In this document: positions 1 to 9,981 of the stretch, piece after piece
Position numbering within the stretch: the first letter of the stretch is position 1
How the letters are laid out: each line of letters begins with the position of its first letter
NCBI RefSeq assembly: GCF_014117265.1
Contig: NZ_CP059833.1
Coordinates: forward strand, 1,457,069-1,521,068
Origin: Corynebacterium hindlerae
GTDB lineage: Bacteria; Actinomycetota; Actinomycetes; Mycobacteriales; Mycobacteriaceae
Reading direction: 5' to 3'
Length of the DNA stretch: 64,000 nt
Made by a program: the position numbers and the translations under genes
The notes under the pieces: model-generated
Databases searched by the model: none
Seen by the model: the letters and a program-made list of their open reading frames with translations, nothing else
What the model was told of the DNA's origin: nothing

Positions 1-963
1 TTCTTCGGTGAGGAAGTTATCATCGATGTCATCGCCAAGTTCAATGTTGGCTGTACCAGTTTTAGCAACATCAAAATCTGCCGCAGAGCTGGTCAATCGT
101 TTAATTCGAGGATATCCGTGGATCTTACCTGGCCGATCACCGTGGCTGAGGAAGAGACCGTTATCCCAATCCGGATCACCGGAGAAATAAGTCTCTGCCT
201 TAAGTTCTGGCCCAGCCAACTGACTGATATCACGGCCATCCAGGACGGCCTCAGTGCCGAATAATTCCAAATCCAAGCGTCTCTGAGTTTGATTACGCAA
301 GTTATCTAGCGTGCCCGCCAAAACGATAATCATCCGATATCCGGCATCGATCGCTTTAGCCATCACAGCAGTGAAATTGGCGGTTTTTCCTGATTGCACA
401 TAACCGACCACTAGCCCCCGGCGCGGGTGTGTGCCCGGGTTGAGTGGATCCTCGAGGCGACGGATCACATCGATGGCCTGCTGGTTAACACTCGCAATAG
501 CGTCAGCTGTCCAACCATTCTTCTGCAACACCCCTCGGTAGGCTTTCCAGTAGTAAGGGTGTTGCTTCTGTCGCTCTGGGGTGTACCAATCGTAGAATTC
601 TTCGTCAACGATTACTGGCTTGGACAATCCATTTACTATCCGGGAGAACTTCTCGGTGAATTCGCTGATCCCCAGCTCAGAAAACACAAAACTTAGCCGC
701 TCCGTTGAATTCGGAGCGGTTTCGGTAGCCGGATAGAGGGTTTCTGGAGCGGCCTCCAGCATCGTGTACAGATGCTCAAGGAAGTTCGCGAGTTGCGCAT
801 CATTGGCCTCGGAAAAATACTCGCGCAGAAGATCCTCAGCGTAACCGACCTGAGGCACGTTGACCTGCAAACGCTGGAGCAGCGGCATCGCGATTACTAG
901 GGGATTTCCAAAGTAGAAGCCAATGTCGCTGTTCAAACGGTTGTAAAGATCGTCATTGGACAT
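1..963 (-). CDS. Z1-domain superfamily II helicase/ATPase, N-terminal 321 codons (cut by window edge)
   Basis: I translated this by hand from the ATG at 963; it stays open to the window edge. Residues 187-194 read GYVQSGKT, a P-loop in the form typical of the Z1 family, followed by the conserved stretch around ANFTAVMAKA and VLAGTLDNLR. An AAAGG ribosome site lies 8 bases before the ATG. It follows the PD-(D/E)XK gene by 3 bases and the GHKL ATPase gene before that. Z1 helicases, MutL/MORC-like GHKL ATPases and a nuclease are the known partners of a restriction-type conflict system described by Iyer, Abhiman and Aravind. Its likely role is ATP-driven DNA translocation or remodelling. A cytosine methyltransferase and a Vsr-like nuclease often accompany such operons and could lie beyond the left edge. 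Confidence 0.85.
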   Translation of the reverse strand, partial: MSNDDLYNRLNSDIGFYFGNPLVIAMPLLQRLQVNVPQVGYAEDLLREYFSEANDAQLANFLEHLYTMLEAAPETLYPATETAPNSTERLSFVFSELGISEFTEKFSRIVNGLSKPVIVDEEFYDWYTPERQKQHPYYWKAYRGVLQKNGWTADAIASVNQQAIDVIRRLEDPLNPGTHPRRGLVVGYVQSGKTANFTAVMAKAIDAGYRMIIVLAGTLDNLRNQTQRRLDLELFGTEAVLDGRDISQLAGPELKAETYFSGDPDWDNGLFLSHGDRPGKIHGYPRIKRLTSSAADFDVAKTGTANIELGDDIDDNFLTEE

Positions 964-966
964 GGC

Positions 967-1989
967 TTAACCTTTCGTCTCTTCGAAATAGCTTCCCACT
1001 GCGGAACCCAATTCAGGGAGACCGCCTAGGGAAATGCGGTAAGAAATGTTGCTAATACGTTCATCGAAGTCTCCGCTGAGCCGCGGGAAATTCGTGTCAA
1101 CGTTGTAAAAGGCAATAGGTGTACGCAGCAACCAACGAGTTGTGTAAAGGTGTTGATTTTCAGCGATGATGCCAACCCGAGCGAGCTTGGTCTCCAGTAA
1201 TTCCGCCGCATGGGCGTCGTGAAGCTGCGAGCGGAGCCCGTCAATTGCCTCCATGAGGGTCTCGCCCCCTTCGGCGGTTTTTGTTACCTGGAGGGACGCG
1301 AAGAGTAAGTTTTTGCCCAGAGTTGCTTGCAGTTGTGATAACGAGGAGATTATGTGAGATCGTTCTTCACTAGAAGTTGTTTTCACTTCAATATCGCAGG
1401 TAGCGAAGGTAAAGTCGTGTTCTTCTGCGAGTGGCCCCAGCCATGCAGCGACGGCTTCGTCGACGGTTTTGAGCCCACTGCGGACAAGGTGACGGAGAAC
1501 CATAACCTCACCTAGCAGGCCAATTTCAGTTGCCTGGGAAACCATTTTGAAGCCTTGCAGCAATTCACGAAAGCCTGAGACGGAGTCTCGAATTGCGACC
1601 ACAGGGGAGACTCCGTATTGCTGGATCAGCGTGGCGATGTTGCGGAGGAAGTAATAAGGCGCGGTGAGATTGGATCCGTCAACGAGAACTTCGACGATCG
1701 CTTTCTCGGCGTCATCGAAGCGCTCTTCCTTGCGCAATCGGAGATTCCTCAGATCGCCGATGCCGGTCTGGTCTTTTTCAAAGTCGAAGCCGCTAGCTTC
1801 GACGCGTAAACCAAGGTAACGCTCACGAGGATTGATAATGAGACTGACGTCAGTTCCCTGTTGCAAGGAGATATCGGTCAATTCGCCGGTTGCCCAGCGG
1901 TTCTCAATCCAGGAAATCGGCAAATATTTCTGCCCAAGACCGGCTGTCATCGGTCCGGTAACGGCGCCTTCGCGGTGTTCCAGGCTCAT
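967..1989 (-). CDS. PD-(D/E)XK motif protein (DUF4420 type)
   Basis: This 340-residue protein carries a conserved GLLGE (E161) followed by D192 and by DIEVKT (E201, K203), the pattern of a PD-(D/E)XK nuclease core as in the DUF4420 family. It is probably the DNA-cutting subunit of the GHKL/Z1 conflict system. The ATG at 1989 lies 86 bases inside the end of the upstream GHKL gene. The start is nevertheless supported by a GGAGAG ribosome site 7 bases before it, so the long overlap appears real and suggests translational coupling. An internal ATG at 1950 is the alternative. The Z1 gene begins 3 bases after its stop. Confidence 0.8.
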   Translation of the reverse strand: MSLEHREGAVTGPMTAGLGQKYLPISWIENRWATGELTDISLQQGTDVSLIINPRERYLGLRVEASGFDFEKDQTGIGDLRNLRLRKEERFDDAEKAIVEVLVDGSNLTAPYYFLRNIATLIQQYGVSPVVAIRDSVSGFRELLQGFKMVSQATEIGLLGEVMVLRHLVRSGLKTVDEAVAAWLGPLAEEHDFTFATCDIEVKTTSSEERSHIISSLSQLQATLGKNLLFASLQVTKTAEGGETLMEAIDGLRSQLHDAHAAELLETKLARVGIIAENQHLYTTRWLLRTPIAFYNVDTNFPRLSGDFDERISNISYRISLGGLPELGSAVGSYFEETKG

Positions 1990-3619
1990 CGACGCTCTCC
2001 ACTTCTAGTCGGTCCGCAGGTGCACTACTGCATTGCTCAGCCTTATTCTTACCCAACTTCCACTGCAGCTCCGGGTAAGCAGGTGATGTCGATTTCCGTT
2101 TGGGGGTGAGAAGGCGACGTTCGTGTGCTTCAATTTCTTCCGCAACGGCGGCATCCAAGGCAGCTTGGTAAAGCGCCAGTTTGTCCATGGCTCGCTGGGA
2201 TTTTCGCGCCATGTCAAAAAACTCGTTAAAAAGCAGGTACGCCAATGTTCGGAGCAAGGGCGCATCCTCCGCCTCGCTACCGGTTAGTCCCAGAGCTGGT
2301 CGCAGTGCCTCATTAAGTCGGATGGTGTTGGAACGAAAGTCAATGTTGGCGAAACCTTCATCGGAGATTCTGCTAGTCCACACCACGTTGATGGGATCAC
2401 GCGGCGCAAATGCGGCGGTTTCTTCAATGACCTCAACCACCGGTTCCGCCATGCCTTTCCCCGGTGGGACAATTGGCTTTAGCTTGGAATCACGCTTGTT
2501 ATTCTCTTGAGCTATTTCAACTGCATAATCAATAAATTCCTCGAAGCCAAAGGATCTGTTTGCAGGATCACGCAAGCTTTCTACGAACTCATGAAAACTA
2601 TTGCGTGTTCGCACCGCTCCTTTTTGTGGACTAATAGTGAAGTACTCATCGATCACTCTCGGGTCGTCGATTTCGACCCTGGCAAGTCGCAGATTGCGGG
2701 CGGGTTTGATCAAGTTAAGCCAGTCGCCTTCTGTGATCAGTCGACCGTTAAGGTACAGATAGAACCCCTGGTGAGAATAGTTCCCCGCGCGGTCCAGCAC
2801 GAAGTTCACCGATTTCGATTCTGGCCAAAGGTGCACGGTAATGCCCGGCGCATTTTCCTCCCCTCCAACGGTAAGCTTCTTCGGGTATCCCGGCGCGCCA
2901 GGACGGGGATAGCCAAACGGGTTGATGGGTTGGACGCGTCCGGTCTTGAATGGTGTCGCAGTGGGACCTTGTTGGACATACAGCGACACCAATTCTGGTT
3001 GGTCGGCGAGGAAACGATGGTAACGCAATCCAATATGCTGACTGATTTTCACCGTCAGCAGGGACAGGTACGCGCGCGCCTGATCGGGGTCGCTGCCCTG
3101 GTATGAGTCGATGAGGTTGTGCCAGATGACGGTGGTTCCTGACCCTCCGCCAATTGCTTTGCGACGCTCAGCCCAAAGCCTATCCACCTGGGGCGCAGAG
3201 AGCACTCCGACTTGGAAGCTTCCCGAGAACATTGTGCGCCCTACTGGTTGGGCGTGCTCTTCAGCAGAAATGACAGAGGTTTGGGTCGAGTTAGAAAGGG
3301 AGGCTTCTTTCAGTCCTACTCCGTAACGCCCGATACCGTTCGATTTTTGGGGATTGTGTGCGCCGAGCCGGAGGATGTTTTCCAAGGTCTCTTGGCTCAT
3401 TCCATGTCCATCATCATGGATGTGAACCTCATCAACCAAACCTTCTACCAGGTGGAATACGATGGCAATTTTCGACGCTCCGGCGTCGATACTGTTGTCG
3501 ATAAGCTCGTCTAATCCAGAGTAAACGTCATGGTTACTTCCCAGTGCATGCTGGATGCTGGGCAGTGGAGCAGCTTCGATAAAAAGATCGAAGTCTTGCC
3601 TGGCGGAAAGCTCACTCAC
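1904..3619 (-). CDS. GHKL ATPase, MutL/MORC-like, of a Z1-type restriction/conflict system
   Basis: The N-terminus has all three GHKL nucleotide-binding boxes: ELIDNSIDA (39-47), DDGHGM (69-74) and GIGRYGVGLK (95-104). Such ATPases act as nucleotide-driven DNA clamps. The remaining residues to 571 have no motif I can name; the C-terminus is basic and Arg-rich. The start is a GTG at 3619. The gene is the first of three tightly packed leftward genes (GHKL, PD-(D/E)XK, Z1), the arrangement known for MutL-homologue restriction systems related to eukaryotic MORC proteins. Its role as the switch ATPase of that system is inferred from this context. Confidence 0.85.
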   Translation of the reverse strand: MSELSARQDFDLFIEAAPLPSIQHALGSNHDVYSGLDELIDNSIDAGASKIAIVFHLVEGLVDEVHIHDDGHGMSQETLENILRLGAHNPQKSNGIGRYGVGLKEASLSNSTQTSVISAEEHAQPVGRTMFSGSFQVGVLSAPQVDRLWAERRKAIGGGSGTTVIWHNLIDSYQGSDPDQARAYLSLLTVKISQHIGLRYHRFLADQPELVSLYVQQGPTATPFKTGRVQPINPFGYPRPGAPGYPKKLTVGGEENAPGITVHLWPESKSVNFVLDRAGNYSHQGFYLYLNGRLITEGDWLNLIKPARNLRLARVEIDDPRVIDEYFTISPQKGAVRTRNSFHEFVESLRDPANRSFGFEEFIDYAVEIAQENNKRDSKLKPIVPPGKGMAEPVVEVIEETAAFAPRDPINVVWTSRISDEGFANIDFRSNTIRLNEALRPALGLTGSEAEDAPLLRTLAYLLFNEFFDMARKSQRAMDKLALYQAALDAAVAEEIEAHERRLLTPKRKSTSPAYPELQWKLGKNKAEQCSSAPADRLEVESVDEPGTPRRRRYRTDDSRSWAEIFADFLD

Positions 3620-4017
3620 GTGACAGAGAGCCCTTTCTCAATGTCGTATTGGCGGGGGATTGCAGCCTAATAGGTACCGAATTGAACTTATCATTAACTG
3701 TCCGATCGGCTATACCGGCTTGGGTGGTGATCACTGAACGACGCCTACGTTGAGGTCACAATGGTTCCCGGTAGGTGGGACAGTCACTGTTTGGAGCAAC
3801 CACGCCAAACCTGGGCAACCTAGGAGTTATGAAGATAGCCCCCTAATCTCCTGTTAGGAAACTAGAAGGCCATCAAAGTATGTTGACGCAAACCAATATG
3901 CGTGATTCCGGGAAAGCGATTCTAGTCGCAGCCGGGCTCTCGGGTGGTGGAGGGTTAGTCCAATTCCTCGAGCACCAATGATTATACGGCCCTAACCGCT
4001 GTTGTCAACAGCGTCGA
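3620..4017. other. Intergenic region upstream of the GHKL/Z1 operon
   Basis: About 400 bases without a convincing gene on either strand. It must contain the promoter of the leftward GHKL operon and the end of the DUF3800 transcript. I see no clear -35/-10 pair, hairpin with a T run, or repeat. The region is AT-rich relative to the metabolic genes. Confidence 0.4.
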
Positions 4018-4734
4018 TCACTTCAATTGACGCACGGTCATTATATTGACTTTTCCTTCCTGTACGTCCTCAAAACTGTCTAATTCCAGAGCTCGGCGTA
4101 GTCGCGATGCCACCCGAGCCTTGGGGGTTTGACGTTTCGCATTGTCCGGTTTCCGATCGCGACGCCGTTCATATGCAATAGAACTAGCAACAAGGTCGGC
4201 GAGTTGCACAAAGTCCATTACTTGCGAATCAACATCGTATGCTTCAACAATGCAGCGGCTTCCCAGTTTCCGGTTCACCTCGTGCTTCACCGTCTCCGCA
4301 ACGGTGAATCCCTGCGGGGTTTGCACCAGATCCATGAAAACATTAACCAATTCTCCCCGATTAATATTACCTTGGATCAAACGGGCGGCCATGAGCGCTT
4401 GCTGCTCCCAAGTTTCGCGGTCATCATCGAACAATGTCTTTGAGTCATATACTGACCCGCCAACCCTAACGTCGGCTGCTGCAAGCACTTCCACAACCTC
4501 GAAGTAGAAGGCCACTTTGTCCGCCTTAATGTCGGCAAAATGGATCTCTCTATAGAATCCATGCTTTTGTCTTAGGTGGCGGATTTCTCGCTCAAGACTA
4601 GGAGCATTTCGAACTTTTACGAATCCAACAACAAAGAATCCACCACTAGAGTTTCGAGCACCTGACTCGTCAAGGTAGATCGTAGAGACAGGTACTCGAT
4701 TTGGGAGCGAAAAATTTTTTGATTTAGCCACCAA
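4018..4734 (-). CDS. DUF3800 domain protein
   Basis: This 238-residue protein has the DUF3800 signature: an early IYLDESG (19-25) and a late FVQLADLVASS, which place acidic residues as in RNase H-like folds. The biochemical activity of the family is not settled, but members are common in defence islands and near mobile elements, and that is the setting here. The start is taken as TTG at 4734 because GAGG lies about 9 bases before it; a GTG one codon later is nearly as good. It stands alone, with about 400 bases to the next gene downstream and about 300 bases upstream. Confidence 0.75.
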   Translation of the reverse strand: MVAKSKNFSLPNRVPVSTIYLDESGARNSSGGFFVVGFVKVRNAPSLEREIRHLRQKHGFYREIHFADIKADKVAFYFEVVEVLAAADVRVGGSVYDSKTLFDDDRETWEQQALMAARLIQGNINRGELVNVFMDLVQTPQGFTVAETVKHEVNRKLGSRCIVEAYDVDSQVMDFVQLADLVASSIAYERRRDRKPDNAKRQTPKARVASRLRRALELDSFEDVQEGKVNIMTVRQLK

Positions 4735-4990
4735 AAGATCATACCTCAGCTATGTAACATTAAACCCCATGTTAGAACAAACAAGCGAAACATCATGTGG
4801 CGAATTCAATATTGGAGACAGCGCCCGGGGCGGACAGACAACAACCCATGTCAAATAGAGTTAGCCATACACCAATCTCATATTTTCGATGGTTTAATGA
4901 ACTTGACGTTTTCAACATGCAGCACTCGTGACTCCTTGACTACCCTAGAGGATCCAAGGAGCACTAGCCACGCGCTTGTGCATTTTATCC

Positions 4991-5028
4991 ATTGACCCCC
5001 TGAGGATTTTTGCTCTTCAGGGGTCAAT
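4991..5028. terminator. Hairpin between DUF3800 and the Type ISP gene
   Basis: ATTGACCCCCTGA at 4991 pairs with TCAGGGGTCAAT ending at 5028, around an A/T-rich loop. It sits 12 bases after the stop of the leftward Type ISP gene, where a terminator is expected. No long U run follows on that strand, so function is probable rather than certain. The rest of the 4735-5039 gap shows no gene. Confidence 0.5.
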
Positions 5029-5039
5029 GCGTTGCAGAT

Positions 5040-8000
5040 CTACAACCCCTTCACAATGTCATTCGTCTCCACGGCCACGCGTGCAACTTTGGCAATGAGG
5101 TCCACGATGTACCGCGGATTACCCACTTCATCGGCCCAGTCGTTCGGGTCATTCACAATGCCCGAAGCCGTGTCCTTTTTGAGGTAATAGCGGTCAAAGA
5201 TCCATGCCAACGCCGATCGCGATCCCAACATGTATTCCTCGGCGTCCGCCGGGACGTTGGAGATGGTCACCACATTGTTGTACTTGATCCGCGTGAAGTC
5301 GCCCTTCTTCGCCCACTTCATTTTCTTCGCGCTAACGCGCCACGTCTCCCGGTCCTCCGGATCCGCGCCCGCCTTCAATTCGACCGTAACCGGGTACGGC
5401 TCCACATCCTCATACCCGACGTGCAGCGACATGAGCTTCTCGCCGGCCACGGCAAACTTGTCGAACTCATCCCGCGTCGGAGGCGTTTCAATATGCGGCA
5501 GCATCTTCTTCAAATCCGCCGCATATTTCTCCCGATACTCCGGATCGTGCAGCTTTCCGTACACAAAGTGGAAGATGTCATCGCCGGAAATATCCGTGCC
5601 CAGCTCATCCCGGTACAGCTTCTTGACCTCGTCGGTCACATTATCGACGCGCCGGTACCCCGCCACGACCTCACCGACCTCACCGTACTTGCTCGCCTCG
5701 CCAGGCTTATCGACGTCCACAGCCGCAAGATCCAATTCCCCTTCAGGAGCCTCAACCTTTTCCCACGTGAAACGGGGGAAGAACTGGCCTGTGAAGGTAA
5801 AAAACGAAAGGTCTGGAATCTGATCGACAGCTAGCACTGCAAACTGCGCTGCATCGCGTGGCGCCATTACTTCAAATCCAATATTTCGATGCTCCGGAGT
5901 CGGGAACATCGATGGGAGTTGGTACGTCATGTCGTTCAACGGAGGATCGAAAAGCCCCTGCAGCTTTGTGAATGGACGATACGCTGACGTGTAAGTCCGA
6001 TTCCCGTCCAATTCAATCTCTCGATTTCTCACTGCGTGGTTCTTGAGAGTGCGGTTCCACGAGATCTTTGTGGTATCCGCTAAAGCAGGAAAAGCGATGA
6101 GGAACTGGTTGAAATCAGCTTCTTTCGGGGAAACCAACCCTTCGGCCTCTGCCCACGCTCGGAACTGCAAACGAGCATCGTTATAAGCCGAAACCAATGT
6201 GCTCATATTCCCTTGCAGATTCATCTTGCCAAACGAATACGCCCAGGAATCGCGAGCAGTGGAAAGCCCTCGGGAAAATCGTTCAAAGAAATTATTCGTG
6301 TCAGTCTTCTTGTCCCCAATTACCGGCCACTTCTCAAAGTCAACAGACCGCTGGCTCAACCAATCGCCATATTCGTTTGGTTGAATCATTCGCCAGTCAA
6401 TTTCCGTGACAGTCGCTTGGGTGGCGTATTTTGTTTTCATTTCCGGCGTGGCGTAGTCAGGCGATTCGTAGTAGTGAATACTGCAGCCTTTCTTGCTACT
6501 GTCTTTGATTCCTACGGTGACTGCCACACCTACACGAATATTGAAGACGTTTCCGCCTTCTCGTTTCGCCAAATCGCCTGTTGTTCGGGAATTGCCGCGC
6601 AGATTGAAAATGTAAATGTCCGAGAAGTCCTCTGCCATTGAAAGGCGTACCCCCCCCCCCGGTATTTCCGTCAATCCAGCCGTTGTTGGTTACAAACGCG
6701 ACTACGCCCCGATCACCAATGCGGTCCGTCGCCCAGCGGAATGCGCGCAGGTAGGAGTCATAAAGCGAGTTCTTGTTCGTCGCGGTCGACTTAGCCGCGT
6801 AGGTCTCTTCAATTCGCTTATCCAAGGTCGGATACTTGAGATTCGCATTCAGATCGTTAGCACTGTTTTGACCTACCGAGTACGGTGGGTTGCTAACAAT
6901 CACGTTGATCGGTGCCTCAATCTGCCGGGTGATCGCGGCGTTGTTCTCTCGGAATACGTCAAGGTCAAGAACGTCGCCATCCTCATAAACCTGGAACGTA
7001 TCGGCAAGCGCGATGCCCTGGAACGGCTCGTATTCTGGAGCCTCGGTGCCGTCGCGAAGCGCAGCCTCTTCCCGTAGCGCGTTGTAGGTCATTTCGATGT
7101 TCGCGGTGGCCACGTAGTATGCGAGCAGCATGATTTCGGTGGCGTGCAGCTCGGAGGCATACTTGCGCGCTAGGTCTTCTGGTGTGATGTAACCGGACTG
7201 CAGGAGGCGCACCATGAAGGTACCGGTGCCGGTGAATGGGTCGAGGATGTGGACGCCTTCGTCGGTAAGCCCGCGGCCGAAGTGTTTGATAGACAGGTCG
7301 TTGGCGGCGCGGAGGATGAAGTCCACGATTTCGACCGGGGTGTAGACGATGCCGAGGGCTTCGGACTGCTTTTTGAAAGCCTTGCGGAAGAACTTCTCGT
7401 ACAGTTCCTTAATTACCTGCTGTTTGCCGGAGGCGCTGGTCAAGGCTTCGGCGCGCAGGCGCACGTCCGCGTAGAACTTTTCCAGTGGCTGGGTTTCGGT
7501 CTCCAGTTTCTTGTCATCAAGCGCGTCGACCATGCGTTGCATCACGCGGGCAACCGGGTTCATTTTCCCGAAGTTCTCCGAGTTAAACAGCGCGTTGAAC
7601 ACCGGCGCGGTGATCAGGTGCTGGGACAACATGCTGATCGCATCGTCTTCGGTAATCGAGTCGTTCAGGTTGCCCCGTAAGCCCTCGACGAAGATGTCGA
7701 ATTCTTTGCGGATTGTGGGGTCGGCGGCGTCGATAAGCGCCCTAATGCGCTCCATCTGTGCCTGCGCGATGCCCGCGACGTCCTCGGCCCAATCCTCCCA
7801 ATACGTGCGGGTGCCGACCTTGTCCACGATTTTGGTGTAGATCGCTTCCTGCCATTCCTCCAGCGAGAACAACACCAACTGGGTGACTTCGTCCTTGCCC
7901 GTGTCAAAGTTATCCGGCTTCTTGGTGTCGCCCACGTGGTCGTGCTCGACGGGGAGCTTTTCGTGATCGCCTTCGTTGAGATTGACGGAGCTGACTCGGG

Positions 8001-9957
8001 CATTGAACCGCTCATCGTGGGCACGGAGGGCGTTCAGCACCTGCCAGACAACCTTGAAGCGCTTGTTGTCATTCAGCACCTCAGCGGGGCTCTTACCTGG
8101 GGGGACAGCCACCGGAAGGATAATGTAGCCATACTCCTTGCCCTCCGACTTACGCATCACCCGGCCGACGGACTGCACTACGTCCACAATCGAATTGCGG
8201 GGGTTGAAGAACACCACCGAATCCAGCGCCGGCACATCCACGCCCTCAGAAAGGCAGCGGGCGTTGGTCAAGACACGAATTTCGTCCTGTTCTTTCGCGG
8301 CCTTGAGCCACGTCAACTTTTCTTTGCGAGTCAGTGCATTCATCCCTCCGTCCACATGATCGGCGGTCACTCGCAGGTCCACGTTGTGGAGGGAGACGTC
8401 GTTGAGCACGGCTTTCTCCCGAAGGAAATCGGTGTGGCTCGCAATGAGCTGCGGGAACGAAGCGGCGATATTCTTAGAGGTCTTGATGTCCTTGGCAAAC
8501 GCGACCGCGCGCTCCATTGGGAGTGCGCCCTCTTCAAAGCCACCTTTCTTGCCTTGTTCGGTTCCCGAGCGCTTGGCAAAGGCATTCCACGCGCCGATCA
8601 TTGCGGATGCCTGGGTGAGGGTCAGCTCCTCGGTAGGCGCCATACGCGCCATCGCGTCGGCTGCCACCGACTCGTCCACTGTCATGACCAGGACTTTGTA
8701 GTCCGTGAGCAGGTCCTTCGACACCGCCTCACCGAATCCGAGGCGGTGCATTTCAGGACCATAGACCGCCTCATCGTCCATGGAGAACAGCTCGGCGGAG
8801 TGCTCAACGGCCTTGCCTTTGACAGTGTCATCGAACAGGCGTGGTGTGGCCGTCATGTACAGGCGCTTTCCGGCTTTGATGTACTTCGCGTCGTGGACCC
8901 GGTTGAAGTTTGATGGGTCGTCGCCATGCAGCGTCGCGCCCGTGGTGCGGTGCGCTTCATCGCAAATGACCAAGTCGAATGGGTCAAGGCCCTTTTCTTG
9001 CGCGTCATGGATCGCAGGAATGGACTGGTAAGTGGAGAAAACAACTGTTAGCCCAGCTTTGCGTTTGCCCTTGCTCAGTTCCTCACTGATTTCCGCGCCA
9101 TTCGTACTGACGGGGATCTCCAGATCGTAACTGGCGATGTCCTCCGCTTCCTTGCCTACCTTGGTATCCGAGCACACCGCGTAGGTGCGCAGATCCAGCT
9201 GCGCCTGGGCCGACCACTCCTTCAAGCTCTGAGAAAGCAAGCTAATCGACGGCACTAGGAACAACACCCGGGCCTTAGGATTAGTCGGATTCAGCTCAGC
9301 TGCAAAACGTTCCGCCAACCGCAACGAAGTAAAAGTCTTGCCCGTACCGCAAGCCATGATGAGCTTGCCTCGATCATGCGTTTTGAAACCTTGCAGGACA
9401 TTCTTGATGGCTTCTTCCTGGTGTGGACGCGGTTCGAAGAACTCTTTTCTCGTCAGGTTGATCTGAATCTCCGAACCAGGGAACACAATGTCCCAGTTGA
9501 TCGGCGATTCCGCAATGTCGCTCACCCCGATGCGGTTGGTCTTAATGATCTGGTTTTCCAACGCGGATTCCGCATTACTCGACCAATTATCGGTGGTGGA
9601 AATAATGATGCGGTTGGCAAAAGTCTCGACGCCGTTCTCGGTCTGGAAACTACGTCCTGACGCCTCGAAGAACGAATCCAAGTGCCGCTTCTGCAGATAG
9701 GTCTGCGGCAGGTAGAACTTGCACTGGATTGCCGTCCAGCGTTGGTCATCACGTCGACGGGCGACCAAGTCGATTCCGGTATCCGCTTTGCCTCCGTTGT
9801 ACTTCCAATCGCCCCAACGATAGACCTCGTCATAGCGTTCCTTGAGCACCGGATCAGCCTTGAAGTAGTTCACCATGAGCTTTTCAAAGCTGAGTCCCTG
9901 CTCAGCAGCCGATGGGAGCGTACGGAGTTCAGCGATGGCATCACGGAAAGAAGACAT
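5040..9957 (-). pseudogene. Type ISP-like restriction-modification enzyme, frameshifted at a poly-G tract (phase OFF)
   Basis: One locus spans two reading frames that meet at the tract at 6650-6660. The first frame (9957 to 6496) encodes an Mrr-like nuclease (D63, then QCK at 78-80), a superfamily II helicase with Walker A CGTGKT (203-208) and DEAH (333-336), and the methylase motifs DPFTGTGTF (906-914) and NPPY (1023-1026). It reads GNT at about residue 1099 and then leaves frame for 54 unrelated residues. The continuation in the other frame (about 6660 to 5040) begins MAEDFSDIYIFNLRGN, the normal next part of Type ISP enzymes, and holds the rest of the methylase and the target-recognition region. 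The total of 4918 bases is one more than a 1638-codon gene. With 11 G the product lacks its specificity domain; 10 or 13 G would restore it. HipA ends 24 bases upstream. Confidence 0.88.
6650..6660 (-). repeat. Poly-G tract (11 G on the coding strand), putative phase-variation switch
   Basis: Eleven consecutive C on the + strand, read as G11 in the Type ISP gene. The codons before it are AAT ACC and those needed after it are GTA CGC CTT; these join in frame only with 10 G (or 7 or 13). Mononucleotide tracts of this length are well-known slipped-strand switches in restriction genes of other bacteria. A sequencing or assembly length error cannot be excluded from one sequence. Confidence 0.8.
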
Positions 9958-9981
9958 AAGTAATATTTTGCCTGATTACCT

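Noticed and set aside
5755..5774. Second parS-like site (CACGTGAAAC)
   Set aside because: Only the right half matches; three mismatches in the 14-bp core make it unconvincing.
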